The notes under the pieces were generated by a model. The model saw only the letters and a list, made by a program, of their open reading frames with translations. It had not been told where the DNA came from and searched no databases. This document shows, piece by piece, positions 10,272 through 20,290 of a DNA stretch of 33,841 nucleotides. How positions within the stretch are numbered: the stretch's first letter is position 1; each line of letters begins with the position of its first letter. The position numbers and the translations under genes were made by a program. The DNA is taken from positions 1 through 33,841 of the forward strand of contig WKLE02003225.1 in the NCBI GenBank assembly GCA_014885115.2. Reading direction: 5' to 3'. Source of the DNA: Asterionellopsis glacialis (taxonomy: Eukaryota > Bacillariophyta > Plagiogrammaphyceae > Rhaphoneidales > Asterionellopsidaceae).

Positions 10272-10607
10272 TTTGTGCAACTTTTTCTTTGTATGGAAGC
10301 AAGGAAGTTTGTGTGACTGATGGCACAGACAGTAATCAGCGCCTGCACAGAAATAAGGAAGTGCGGCGGCGGCGGCGGCGACCAAGGAGATTTATTTGGT
10401 TGGGTTTCTTGGGTACTCATACTCTGTACTGCTGTCGACCGGATGGCGTCAAGGCGGGCGAATTGCAGAGCTTGCGCCGGTCCGTAATTTATTGGTGGCT
10501 CGCCGGACGTTTTTTTATCATCCACTTTGAGTATTTGCATCTCATTTTTTTTTAAAAAAGCATGAATTGCACGGCACGACAAAATCTATGTTTCTCTAAT
10601 TTCGTTG
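10272..10607 (-). promoter_or_regulatory. spacer between dymeclin and the orphan gene
   Basis: 336 bp between the dymeclin stop and the ATG of the next minus-strand gene, so it should hold the former's 3' end and the latter's promoter and leader. It contains a GCG/CGG trinucleotide run (about 10362-10379), just upstream of the orphan gene's start. The downstream gene's frame stays open through this run without an ATG, encoding an Ala run. Confidence 0.5.
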
Positions 10608-13600
10608 TTAGACTACATCAGATACGTCTCTGGCAAATTGACCATTACTCGTAGAAGATTGTGGTACATCATTACTCATTGGTGGATTGGTAGTGCCATT
10701 GAGTGTCTCATCCGCATGATCATGATCATCATCAACTTCAAGTAACGGAAAAACTTGAATGTGATTTGTATCCCATCCAATTGTACCAGCTGTCACAGCA
10801 CATACAATTACTTCCCAAACATACGGAATGAAAAATATTTCAGGATCAGCTTCTTCTTCATAGGTAAATGTGAAATCACCTGTATCTTCAAGAATGCTGC
10901 TACTACTACTACTTGCACTATCTGCTTCTTGACCCAAGGATGACGATGACGCAACCAAATGTTGTTGTCCTGATGAGAGGGAAGCTGCTTTCAACAAATC
11001 AACTGATTTTTCCAACAATTGAAATGCCTTGGGTGCTGTACGGGCATCACCATCTTGTTGGATTAACGCGGCAGCCTTTGTTATGATTCTATCAATACAC
11101 CCAATCTCCATATTTGTAAATGGAGAGTCTTTTGGTAAGGAGGAAATAATGCGCAAATGATATTGCATTTCAAACAATGTGTTAGAATAACGTATGACAT
11201 TTTTAAAAACGCACTCAGCACTGATTGGTAGATGACAATTTTGTCTTTAAATATCTATATACACTTACTTTGTTTGGATCCTACACCATGAAAGTCTGCT
11301 TGATGGTACACAAGGGCGTACACCAAGTGGAGATTCTTATCTATATTTTTTGTTCTTAAACAATGACGGACTAAACGTAGCAAAGTGCGTGATACCTGTA
11401 CATAATTATAAGACGAGACAAACATGAGATATCGATTCAATATCCCTAAAAAAAGATATTGATACAAACAGTGATCTCACCTCGCCATACATGCCAATCG
11501 GTGTTGTAATGTCCTCTTCTGTTGGTACTTTCCCTCCGTTTTGGGTTACAAGTTTGGCATACCGCTTCATGGCCGACATTGTTACAGCTGCCAAACGCAT
11601 TGCTGCATATTCATGTAAATTCACAATGTTGGGTGATAAATTCATCAAAACGGCACAACAGTTACTCAGTAAGAAAGCATCGTTCAATCTGTTAAGGTTG
11701 AACGTAATGCACCGGAGCAAGGTCAGCAACAGCACTGATCCAAGGTTGATATCACGGAGATTACGCTCTTTGTACCAGGCAATATTGGATACCTTGACAC
11801 GTCGGAATGCATCAGGACCAAATGATGCATCTTGTGAAAACAACAAAAGTAGGATTAAAATAACATAAAGTTGTGATTGAGACCGAAATGGACAACTTCG
11901 GATGGAAAATAATGCTTGTTGTTGGGCATCACCTCCGTGGCTTTTCGCCACAGAATAGTCTTGAGACGTATAATGTTGTTGTGAGGATGAGAAGTAAAGA
12001 GTTCTCAAAAGTGGTAGTACTAACGTATCCAAATCAGATCGCACTGCTACCGATGCTGCAAAAATAGGTGACGATTGGAGGACTGTATACAAAAGTAGAG
12101 CACCCACTTCTGTATGCAAAGTAGCACCAAATGCTTCAAATAAGGATTCAAAATTTGTTGCCAAAATCTGGCGCTGAGCAGCTTTCTTCCTTGGAGAGAG
12201 CTGCGGAGTAATTCCTACCGAGCTATCCAAGTAATTCAATTGCGGCTCAGAAGAATTACCATTACTTGCCGGATGACCCAAGGGGTCAATATCTGATGGA
12301 GGAGGGGTACCCATCGTATCAGATCCTTCCCATCTATCATCATTTAAAGAAGTCAACTCTGATCGAAAAGGATTTTCTTCTTGCGATGTATTTGTATTTG
12401 TAGCAATCAGACCATCTCTTCCATTTTCTTCCACCTGGTTAATGCGATAATTGTTTGTCAAAAGTAAAAAAATTGTGCAACCAAGGTCGGCTATTGGTGA
12501 ATCTGTCAACCAAAGTACATCATTTGTACGCCGTTGATAGCCACTTGCTGACGACTCAAGGTGGATCATTCGAAATTGGTCGTGTTCAGAACTACCAGAG
12601 GGTCCGCCAAGTAGTGGTTGATGTTTATATCGGTACCCCCATAATCCTAGAGCGAGACTCATCAATCGAAATGGTAGCATAATGAGTGATGACGACAATA
12701 CAAGTACGCCCTTTGTTGCATCAATTATGACTTTCGACGGTCGGCGACTTAGGGCGTTACGGTTTCTGTGCGAATCCAATCCAGTACCGTCGTACCCATC
12801 CTTGCTGTCTCGATCTGTGGAAGGGTCTACTTTAGCTGCTGTAACAATTTTGTAATTTTCATACATTCCATCGGGGCCAATTTTTTCTCCCTTTGCCTGA
12901 ACTACTGTTTCTGCTAATTCTGTATTATGATGGGTGATAGAACGAGCAGGTACAGATGGTCTTTGTATTAGCCACACGAGACAGGCCTTCAATACAGACT
13001 GGGGAGTCCAATCTATTGTATTTCCTGTATCATCACTTTCTAAAGTGTTCGCATCAGTACTACTGACTAATGGTTCTTTCTCCGGATTCGAAGAATCTAC
13101 CTTGGTTTGACGAGTATTCTCCAGTGAAGCTTTCAGGTATTTTTTTTGGTTATCACGGTGTGCATTTTGTCGTTGCTTTGCCTCTGCCATAATTAGATCT
13201 AGAAAGTAATTGTCGCCATCCTCGAAGTTCCCTGACGAACCAAGTGCAGAGCTCATCCTTTGACTTGCCGTTTGATTTTGCCGCCGTTGAGAGGTTGATA
13301 TCATGGGTTGATAAAGCTGACCCGAAAGAAGTACCAAGAATAGTTCAAAAGCAAATACCGTGGCATCATACAGCTCCGGAACGAGTGTCAGCTGTGACAT
13401 GGGACTCTTCCCGTCCATGGCTATGGTTGAATTGTTTCCCATGCATGATAAAAAGGATAGAAGCGATGAAATCAATTCAAGGGCAGCATTACGATCGGAA
13501 GCCTTCCCACGTTCAGAGATATCACGTGATCTATAAAAAAACATTTCTTCCAGAATATTTTCATTGTTTAGTTCATTCTTTGGTTTTTTTGATGTGGCAA

Positions 13601-14027
13601 CCATAATGTTATGCAAAAGTATCCTGAGAAGTCGAAGCGATCCAGCGGTTGCTCGTGCCTTACCAACCAAAGCAACACGTCTAGTAAAATCGTGAGACAT
13701 TGAATTCGACTGCTGTTGCTGTTGTTGTTGTTCGTCCCCAGGATCAATGACAGATTTTTGAACATCTCGGACCATACGTGCAACGTGAAGTGCCAAGGCA
13801 GCAAGATTGGAAGATGTTGCAGCATGTTTGGCAAGTGAAGCACATGCAGCCGGCACAACATCATTCGAGATACTTTCAATATGAACCCAAACATCGTACC
13901 CATGTAACAGTTCTTGCCACCGTGGGTCATTCCATGGTATATGCGCTGGTCCGGTCACTTGCAACAATAATCCCGCCAGCGTATCTGATTGATCCAAGTG
14001 AGCAGCTCGGTGAGGATCACCCCACAT
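10608..14027 (-). CDS. DYM: dymeclin, 3 exons
   Basis: Golgi-associated protein needed for Golgi organisation and secretory traffic. The CDS is complement(join(10608..11128,11269..11395,11481..14027)), 1064 residues, against about 670 in animals; the excess lies in Ser/Thr/Asn/Gln-rich inserts in the first 600 residues. Family blocks are clear in the C-terminal half: ALLLYTVLQSSP (645-656), LYVILILLLLFSQDASF, IAWYKERNLRDINLGS (about 750), LSPNIVNLHEYAA (797-809), exon 2 HLVYALVYHQADF, and exon 3 SPFTNMEIGCIDRII followed by EEEADPEIFFIPYVW (ending near 996). The ATG at 14027 is the only usable start, since the frame closes upstream at 14069. The N terminus MWGDPH lacks the myristoylation Gly of animal dymeclin, so an unseen upstream exon is possible. 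It is divergent from the methyltransferase gene. Confidence 0.93.
11129..11268 (-). other. dymeclin intron 2 (140 bp, phase 1)
   Basis: The donor is AAA|GTAAGT (intron base 11268) and the acceptor is a pyrimidine-rich tract ending CCAAAAG at 11129. The joined codon AAC gives GSKQ-N-SPFTN. This keeps the distance between the YALVY block and the following 'P-F' block equal to that in known dymeclins, which alternative acceptors nearer 11193-11205 do not. Confidence 0.85.
11396..11480 (-). other. dymeclin intron 1 (85 bp, phase 0)
   Basis: The donor is GAG|GTGAGA (intron base 11480) and the acceptor ATGTACAG ends at 11396. Joining gives GMYGE-VSRTLLRLV, which continues the conserved dymeclin helix. 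Without splicing the frame runs into unrelated sequence and stops at 11406. Confidence 0.9.
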
Positions 14028-14739
14028 GATAGAAAACAATGCAGTAGAAAATGCAGATTGCAGCTTTTAGCTTTCAAGTCCAAAAAACACGATCAATTAC
14101 TGATACCGTCTAGGACCTCTAGAGAGCTTGATAAGAACAAAATGTTCCAGGAATCTAAATCTGCTCTAGTATTTATAGAGAGGGCTGATTAAAATTCGCA
14201 CTTTGGCAATGACCCTCGACCTATCGAAGTCTTTCAGATCGTCCTGTGATATTTCAGTGCAAACAATATGGCACTATCTATATCCACGAAATGGAACACG
14301 CTTCTCTGCTGCAGAGCATTGCCCGAGCTTTGGGTCTCTGTCACTGTCTCTTGTATTCTTGCTTGCCTGTCTCTCAAGAGCGCATGATGTGTCGTTTTGG
14401 GTCTTGTGTCTTTTATTTCAAAGAGAAGAGGGCGGATTCTATTTATTTCGCCCGTCTACTTACGGTACGAATCTTTTCTATCATAAGAAGGCGTGTGAGC
14501 TACTAAGTTTAGTAGTTTGAAACTTTAGAGTTAAAGATTATTTCCGAATCCGACTCGATAGACTCTACGCCCAATATTTTCAGGATTTTAGATTACAAAT
14601 CATTTCACTGTGACATGAACACCATGAATAGGATAGAGAAAGTAAGCTAACGCACATTGAAGGAGCTCCACAATACTAACTCCGTCGCACACGTATTGGA
14701 ATAGAACCGTGTTGTATTAATCAGTATTAAATAGGCAAC
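14028..14739. promoter_or_regulatory. divergent promoter region between dymeclin and the methyltransferase
   Basis: About 0.7 kb between two divergent start codons. Two overlapping short open frames near 14203-14520 have Leu/Phe/Cys-rich translations without conserved features and are probably chance. No clear TATA box or known motif was recognised. Confidence 0.45.
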
Positions 14740-16188
14740 ATGTCAATTCAGTATGGTTCTCGCTTTACGATTTCTCGGAGAACCTTGTCCAAACTTAAAA
14801 GTTCCCGATGTTTTGCGTACAGGTATCCAACCTTCACAGACGCACAAAAGATAGTGCAATCTTCTGTCTGTCATCGACGTCTACATATGTCTTCTCTTCA
14901 GTGTTTCACCGCGGATTGTAGTAGAATCATTTTTCGTGAATTTTCAAGTAGAAGGATGATTCGTTGGAAGCAGCAATCACCAAAACTTGGAGAAAAGTCT
15001 TCAACAGTCGAATATGAACTATTGTACAATAACATTCAAGGGAATGATGACGACAGCTCTATTCCGTTAGATGCAGTACTTGTTGATGATGCAACTCGCG
15101 TTTCAACTGCCAGGCGGCATATTCAAAATGGGTATGCATTAATTTATCAAGGAGATTACCACAATGCAAGGCAGTTACTCACAGCCATCAAACGTAGAAC
15201 CCAGAAAAAGAAACTCACCAAGACAATTCCACTTGCTGAACAATGGAGGCAGCAGAGACATAACATCTACAACCAAACACAGGAAATGAAAATGGTAATG
15301 ATACAAGTAGATGCGAATCACACCTTAGCAAATCTTCGACGTGCTCCGAATGTGCAACAGATTCTGTCAAACATTTACCCCTCACGTGAAGAACCATATG
15401 TTATGCCTCTTCGGGACCTACTCGGAATGATTGGTGCTTATGAATGGCATAAAAATGGAATTTTTATTCCACAACTTCGTGAGTGTATCTATCCGCACTA
15501 TGGAGTATTTGCTCCAACTCGGAAAGATTATTTGGATTTGGTAAACGAAGCAGCGACTCAGTTCTTTATCCGTAATGACGAGACGGAAAAGGGAAGAAAT
15601 ACAACCGTGATGGATGTAGGCATTGGTACTGGTGTTCTTTCAGCGTTGATGCTGAAAAATCACAATAAAAGTATTGATCGAATAGTCGGAACCGATACGA
15701 ATCCCAGTGCTGTACAATGTTCTCAAGATAATATGAAAAGATTAGGGTTCGATTCTAAAGTACAAGTTGTTCAAGCAGATTTGTTTCCTGTGGATGGTAC
15801 AAAGGCTGATTTAATAGTCAGCAATCCTCCATGGATCCCTGGGCGGATAGATTCTTGGTTGGACCGTGCTATTTATGATGATAACGACCTATCGTTTTTG
15901 AGACGTTTTTTGCTAAATGCAAAAAATCACCTGAAATCAAAACAACACTCGGAGGTTTGGCTTCTACTATCGAATTTGGCGGAACTACTGGGACTTCGTT
16001 CCAGAAAAGATTTGATGGAAATGATCAAAGCAGGTTCTTTAGAAGTGGTTGATGTATATCATACCAGAGCTGCAGATCCCAAGGCTTCAAAGTCGCTCAA
16101 CTCATGTAGACGAGGTGAACATGATGATATCGCAGCAGCGCGCGCTGCAGAAGTTACATCCCTGTATAGATTACAGGTAGCAGAATAA
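14740..16188 (+). CDS. class I SAM-dependent methyltransferase (MTS/HemK-like fold)
   Basis: A 482-residue protein with a C-terminal Rossmann methyltransferase domain. Motif I is VMDVGIGTGVLSAL (about 290-303), the acidic ribose-binding residue is Asp319 in GTDTNPSAV, and motif IV is SNPPW (361-365). NPPW is the active-site form of enzymes that methylate planar amide or exocyclic amino groups, such as HemK-type glutamine and small-domain N-methyltransferases, so an RNA, DNA or protein N-methyltransferase is likely. The substrate cannot be read from the sequence. The first 75 residues are rich in Arg, Ser and Thr with few acidic residues, consistent with organelle import. A helical region (about 120-200) precedes the catalytic domain. 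Single exon; the ATG at 14740 is the first in frame. Confidence 0.85.
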   Translation: MSIQYGSRFTISRRTLSKLKSSRCFAYRYPTFTDAQKIVQSSVCHRRLHMSSLQCFTADCSRIIFREFSSRRMIRWKQQSPKLGEKSSTVEYELLYNNIQGNDDDSSIPLDAVLVDDATRVSTARRHIQNGYALIYQGDYHNARQLLTAIKRRTQKKKLTKTIPLAEQWRQQRHNIYNQTQEMKMVMIQVDANHTLANLRRAPNVQQILSNIYPSREEPYVMPLRDLLGMIGAYEWHKNGIFIPQLRECIYPHYGVFAPTRKDYLDLVNEAATQFFIRNDETEKGRNTTVMDVGIGTGVLSALMLKNHNKSIDRIVGTDTNPSAVQCSQDNMKRLGFDSKVQVVQADLFPVDGTKADLIVSNPPWIPGRIDSWLDRAIYDDNDLSFLRRFLLNAKNHLKSKQHSEVWLLLSNLAELLGLRSRKDLMEMIKAGSLEVVDVYHTRAADPKASKSLNSCRRGEHDDIAAARAAEVTSLYRLQVAE

Positions 16189-17396
16189 GAAGTATTAACA
16201 AAATATATAAAATAATATATTTTAATGTGGTATGTATTATTTTTTAATCAATACGTTCGTTAAGTCGAGACTTCAGTGTTTTCTCGTGTGGTATGATGGT
16301 ACTCGATTCGATAGACTAGCCGACAGGGTCTGTCGGACACATCGGAACTTTAGCTGACATCAAACAAAATCATTTTTTTAAATCTCGGAACAAATCCCTG
16401 TAGAATCAACTCCGAAAAACAGGAAACCGCCAAGCTCCTCATTTTTTTCATTTATGTAGAAAACCTACTGAAGGCAACAGCATTTAACTAAATTTCCTGT
16501 ACGATCGGAAGCCCTCTTTGCTCGATAGTCACAGGTCAAAAGTCACAAGCAAAGTTAAAGTCAAGGCGGCATCTGAAGCTTGTAACAGTACCAGGTAGTC
16601 CTACGGTGGAATACATACATGGTACCTGTATTGTGTAGTCCTACCAGGTACAGGTACCTGGTAGGCCCTTACATGGTACCTGTGCCAGGTTGACCGATTG
16701 ACAGAGTTAGACGGTCACGGATCTGGTACCTTGTAGATTCTATGTACCTGGTATATTTTATACTAAAAAATAAAGATACTATTCTGGAAGTGAAACAGAC
16801 AATTCAGAAGCCAACATGAATTAAAATTATCATTGGAAGCGGAGTAGACAGTATTTCTGTAAAAAAAACATACAAACACAAAATTTCGCGACGAGGAGGG
16901 TGAGGAACAAAAAGGAAAAAGCAAAGTACTTAAGTGAGCATCCTGTAAACAATTTATTTAGATAAATGTCATGAAATATACATAGCTACTCCCCACGACT
17001 GAACCAATCAGGTTTTTTGCGGAGTATACTAAATCATTTAAGAAAGAATAAATTTAATATGGAAAAAGAAAAGCTGTTATGATTGAGATATGCTATTGGG
17101 GGTGTTTCAACAGTCACGAGGGCGGGAAAAGAAAAGAGATAAAGGAAAACGTCAACACATCACGATTCTGTTTTCTCTGTCAAATCACAACGGCGGCGAT
17201 CAAAATATTTAGAGCCACTAGACATAAAATCACAAATCTTACAAAAAACGTGAGTCCTTCCATTGCTTTTCGACCAATCTCCAATTTCCATTCTTGTCGT
17301 TTCCTCCTCTCTTTTAAAACCCGTACTCTTAATTTCTCACCAGCTCACAATCATTTTTGCTACTGAACACAAAGTAGGTATCAAAGCATTGTGCAA
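16189..17396. other. intergenic region with repeated GGTACC/TACCTG words
   Basis: About 1.2 kb. Between 16588 and 16752 there are at least six TACCTGG, CCAGGTA or GGTACCTG words, two TAGTCCTAC words, a 13-base direct repeat ACATGGTACCTGT (16617-16629 and 16671-16683) and a 26-base palindrome (16640-16665). The right part (about 17080-17390) is the presumed promoter and leader of the next gene. An open frame at 17079-17366 shows no protein-like features. Confidence 0.6.
16640..16665. repeat. perfect palindrome, 12-bp arms
   Basis: CCTACCAGGTAC and GTACCTGGTAGG flank a 2-base spacer (AG). It is the most symmetrical member of the GTACCTGG word family in this spacer and could be a dimeric protein-binding site or a mobile-element relic. 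Confidence 0.85.
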
Positions 17397-18455
17397 ATGA
17401 GTCCCTCTGTTATCTACGAATCGCCATCATCATTGTCGCTAAACGACGCCGCCGGTAAATTTGGCAATGGCGAAACAGACTTGAACAATTTTGAGGACAT
17501 GGAATTAATCAACGCCCCAAGATCAACTCATGATCAATTTCAAGCTGATTATATTTCTGCCGTCAGTAACAACGGCAATTGCAACGAGGGTCATATCGAC
17601 GTACAACAAGGCCGCCAAAAAAGGCGACGCGTTTCTTCTGGTGACTCTGATTCTCATCTATATACACCAATTTCTGTCCCTCCTCCTCACCATGTGTCAT
17701 GCACACCATCTCCCATTGATAATCATTTATGGGACGAGACATCTATAATCAGTCTCGGGACAGTACTTGATTCTATCGATGATGAGATGGATCATGTGAA
17801 CGAATTAAATGAGTTTGATTGGTTCACCTCTCCAACTTCCGATGGTGCTCAAGTACACGACCGGAGCATATTCAACAATAGCGTTCCTACTAACATCAAA
17901 CCCGAGCAAGAGAAGCTCATCGTCAACAGAGATACATGCATTTGCGAGGAACCGTGCAATTTGAAGATGAAGATCTTCCCTGCATCACTCACTACAAAGA
18001 AAGGCTGTACAACGGATATCACTAAACAGGAGTCAGCATATCCTGAAACCGGATATGTACCAAACGATTATGAAGAACATCATAGACAGAATAACATTAA
18101 AGCCCATATGGCACTTGTTAGCAGTGCCGCTAAAAAAATTGATTCCCAACTCGAAGCCCTCAGTTCTCTGTTATCTNNNNNNNNNNNNNNNNNNNNNNNN
18201 NACATTTTCTGGTCAGGAAACCTTCCGCGTGATCAACAAGAAGACTTTTACAACAGGTTTGTGTCTTTCAAGAATGCTATGAGTAAATCCAAGGTCAGTC
18301 ACAATAACCTTGTGTCGTGGGATCGTAAACAAGGGATGAAAAGCAGTCATAGCAAGACGATGACTGCATCAAAACATTCCAGGAAAACTGCATTTCAGTT
18401 TGTTACAGTACGAATCAGAAAGGAGGAGAAGGCGCGAAAGAAGAAAAATCAATAA
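17397..18455 (+). CDS. unrecognised, probably nuclear protein, interrupted by an assembly gap
   Basis: No family recognised. About 352 residues from the ATG at 17397, including roughly nine unknown residues where the sequence has N. The N-terminal half is acidic and Ser/Asn-rich. RQKRRRVSSGDSDS at about 73-86 is a good match for a monopartite nuclear localisation signal next to a possible casein-kinase site. Around the gap the sequence reads ALVSSAAKKIDSQLEALSSL and then IFWSGNLPRDQQEDFYNRF, both helical. The C terminus is strongly basic (RIRKEEKARKKKNQ). The composition suggests a transcription- or chromatin-related protein, which is inference. The frame stays open across the 25 N, but the true gap length is unknown, so the join is provisional. 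It converges on the LRR gene with 155 bp between stops. Confidence 0.65.
   Translation: MSPSVIYESPSSLSLNDAAGKFGNGETDLNNFEDMELINAPRSTHDQFQADYISAVSNNGNCNEGHIDVQQGRQKRRRVSSGDSDSHLYTPISVPPPHHVSCTPSPIDNHLWDETSIISLGTVLDSIDDEMDHVNELNEFDWFTSPTSDGAQVHDRSIFNNSVPTNIKPEQEKLIVNRDTCICEEPCNLKMKIFPASLTTKKGCTTDITKQESAYPETGYVPNDYEEHHRQNNIKAHMALVSSAAKKIDSQLEALSSLLSXXXXXXXXXIFWSGNLPRDQQEDFYNRFVSFKNAMSKSKVSHNNLVSWDRKQGMKSSHSKTMTASKHSRKTAFQFVTVRIRKEEKARKKKNQ
18177..18201. other. assembly gap of 25 N
   Basis: Twenty-five N within the coding frame of the preceding entry. The round size suggests a placeholder, so the number of missing codons, and possibly an intron, is unknown. Confidence 0.95.
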
Positions 18456-18610
18456 TATGCTTCTCGCTGCTGGTATTTTTGGAAGATAATTCTAATATTT
18501 GGAACCTGATAATTAAATGACACTTCCTCACTATACAATTATTATAAATCATCCATTTGTTTGAACATTGTGTTTTCTACAAATAATATCAAGTAACCTA
18601 GTTTGCATTA

Positions 18611-19882
18611 CTACCAAATGCTCTTGCACAGATCAGGTCTATTCCTCGTCCAATGACAAAGGAGATCTGGTCGTCTGTTGAATTTGGCAAGTATGAATGG
18701 CCATAGCGACCAAGGAATTTCAACATTTCCCATATGTTTTCTCCCAGCTTTGTTTAATTGAAGGTAGAAATCTATTTGTTGTTGATAATCATTTTTTTCG
18801 ATTCCAAGTCTAAGTTTTGTGATTGTTTGGTTCTTTTCGAGAGCACGAACGAATTCAATCATTCCTTCTTTTCCAATAGTGTTCGGTGATATATCCAATA
18901 TTTGAAGTGATGTATTGCAATAAAGACCTTTAGCTATGAAGCTCGCTTCTTGAGGCCCAAGTCGAAAATCGCTAATATATATCTCCTTGAGAACCATATT
19001 ATTGGCTAAAACTTTCCCGATGGCATAGGCACCTTGAGCATCAATCCTATTTTGACCAATATTGAGATATTGAAGAGATCGATTGTCATGAGAAAGGGCG
19101 TTCCCAAGAGCAGCAATACCAACACCACCTATATCATTTTCCCATAAACTTAACCACCTCAATTTCGTTCTCTTGTCTCTCGACCCACACGACAGGGCAT
19201 TCGCCAAGGCTATGGCTCCTTCATTTCCTATCCGATTGGTACCTAGATCGAGTACTTCAAGTGTGTGGTTATGCATCAAACCTTCACTTATTCGCTGTGC
19301 ACCTACAGGTCCAATGAATGTATTGCGCAACAACAATGACTGCAATATTTCGTTTTGAGGGAGAAGAATGCTCCCTATGATTGTAGCTCCCTCCTCACCG
19401 ACATTGTTGCAATGTAAATCAAGTACTTGAAGTTTCAAAGAATGCATCGACAACGCACGTATCCCATCAGGATTTATCAGATTGTATGAGAGATTTAATT
19501 CAACAATGGTTGAATTCGTTGCAAGACCGTCTGCAATGGCTATGGCACCTAACGACCCAAAATTACTTCCTCCTAAATCGAGACGAACCAATGTTGGATC
19601 ATTCTCACAAAGTCGTCGATGTACATGCCGTAGTCTAGGAGGTACAAAAACAAAATTGTTTCCGTCCCTATTCATATTATCTTGATGACTTCTCATTTGA
19701 TTGACTGATGGCTTGTTACTTTCTGGTATGCCGTTACGGTCGGCTTGTTTTTGTTCTGCAGAACTTTGAAAATTGCTTGTAGTAGTGTCAAAGGTCCAAT
19801 TTTTTTTCGTCAGTGAGAAATGTGTTGGAAAGCCAATCAGAAGCCAGAAACAGGACATGTCATGCTGTACGGTAAAGTCCAT
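18611..19882 (-). CDS. ribonuclease-inhibitor-type leucine-rich-repeat protein
   Basis: A 423-residue protein with about ten RI-type LRR units of about 28 residues between about 95 and 360. Typical cores are LVRLDLGGSNFGSLGAIAIA, LEVLDLGTNRIGNEGAIALA and LQYLNIGQNRIDAQGAYAIG, each with the LxxLxLxxNxIGxxGAxxIA pattern that forms a curved protein-binding solenoid. There is no kinase, NACHT, transmembrane or F-box part. The tail (about 390-423, PWSLWPFILAKFNRRPDLL) resembles the end of many diatom and oomycete LRR proteins. The first 90 residues are poorly conserved in appearance; ATGs at residues 1 and 9 are close together, and a start or splice inside this stretch cannot be excluded. Partner and pathway are unknown. 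Confidence 0.85.
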   Translation of the reverse strand: MDFTVQHDMSCFWLLIGFPTHFSLTKKNWTFDTTTSNFQSSAEQKQADRNGIPESNKPSVNQMRSHQDNMNRDGNNFVFVPPRLRHVHRRLCENDPTLVRLDLGGSNFGSLGAIAIADGLATNSTIVELNLSYNLINPDGIRALSMHSLKLQVLDLHCNNVGEEGATIIGSILLPQNEILQSLLLRNTFIGPVGAQRISEGLMHNHTLEVLDLGTNRIGNEGAIALANALSCGSRDKRTKLRWLSLWENDIGGVGIAALGNALSHDNRSLQYLNIGQNRIDAQGAYAIGKVLANNMVLKEIYISDFRLGPQEASFIAKGLYCNTSLQILDISPNTIGKEGMIEFVRALEKNQTITKLRLGIEKNDYQQQIDFYLQLNKAGRKHMGNVEIPWSLWPFILAKFNRRPDLLCHWTRNRPDLCKSIW

Positions 19883-20290
19883 AGAAATAAATACCTGGTA
19901 CGGTACATTGTGTACGAACCATATACCCTATTAAAATATATTGATTTTATATGTAGGCAAGACAGGATGACATTATTTTACCTGATACGTCACAATACAA
20001 ACTCAATCGATCGGCGGCGAGCTGCGTTCGGTATGCAGGACCTACCTGTACTTAAGCTTGTACAGGCAACGGTAGAGTTTGAAATTGCTTCGCGCTATCA
20101 TAGACCCAAGCAACAACGGACTGCAGCTGCTGCCGAGGCACGGAACATCATCACATCAGGTCTTTGTCAAACGATAGTCAAGTGAACTAGTGAACTCGTA
20201 GTTTGGGTCCTAGTTGTGCATATTTGATAGAACCCCCCCCCCCCGTTCGCTAGTGATCATTCAAAGAGCACATTTGGTTTTCGTGTTGCA
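19883..20290. promoter_or_regulatory. divergent promoter region between the LRR and oxygenase genes
   Basis: 408 bp between divergent start codons. It contains TACCTGGTA (19892-19900), AGGACCTACCTGTAC (20037-20051) and a run of twelve C (20233-20244) 46 bp before the oxygenase ATG. An open frame crossing it (19820-20185) overlaps the LRR start on the other strand and looks non-coding. Confidence 0.5.

Noticed and set aside
10272..10385. N-terminal extension of the 849-residue orphan protein with an Ala run
   Set aside because: The open frame continues upstream to 10385 but contains no ATG; the extension would need a TTG start and is encoded by a GCG/CGG trinucleotide run typical of a leader.
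11181..11210. Alternative acceptors for dymeclin intron 2
   Set aside because: AG sites here do not match the phase of the strong GTAAGT donor, and the resulting insert would disrupt the spacing between conserved dymeclin blocks. The acceptor ending at 11129 fits both.
14028..14039. Four extra residues before the dymeclin ATG
   Set aside because: They would require a TTG start; the first ATG is at 14027 and the frame is closed by a stop just upstream at 14067-14069.
16588..16752. Possible CRISPR-like repeat array
   Set aside because: The repeated words are short, in both orientations and irregularly spaced, with no constant repeat or spacer length, and the DNA is eukaryotic nuclear.
18055..18282. 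Alternative frame across the N gap
   Set aside because: After the gap this frame stops soon and its translation is not protein-like, whereas the main frame stays open to 18455 with a basic C terminus.
19820..20185. 121-codon open frame on the plus strand
   Set aside because: It overlaps the start of the LRR gene on the other strand and spans its promoter; the translation has no conserved or domain-like features.
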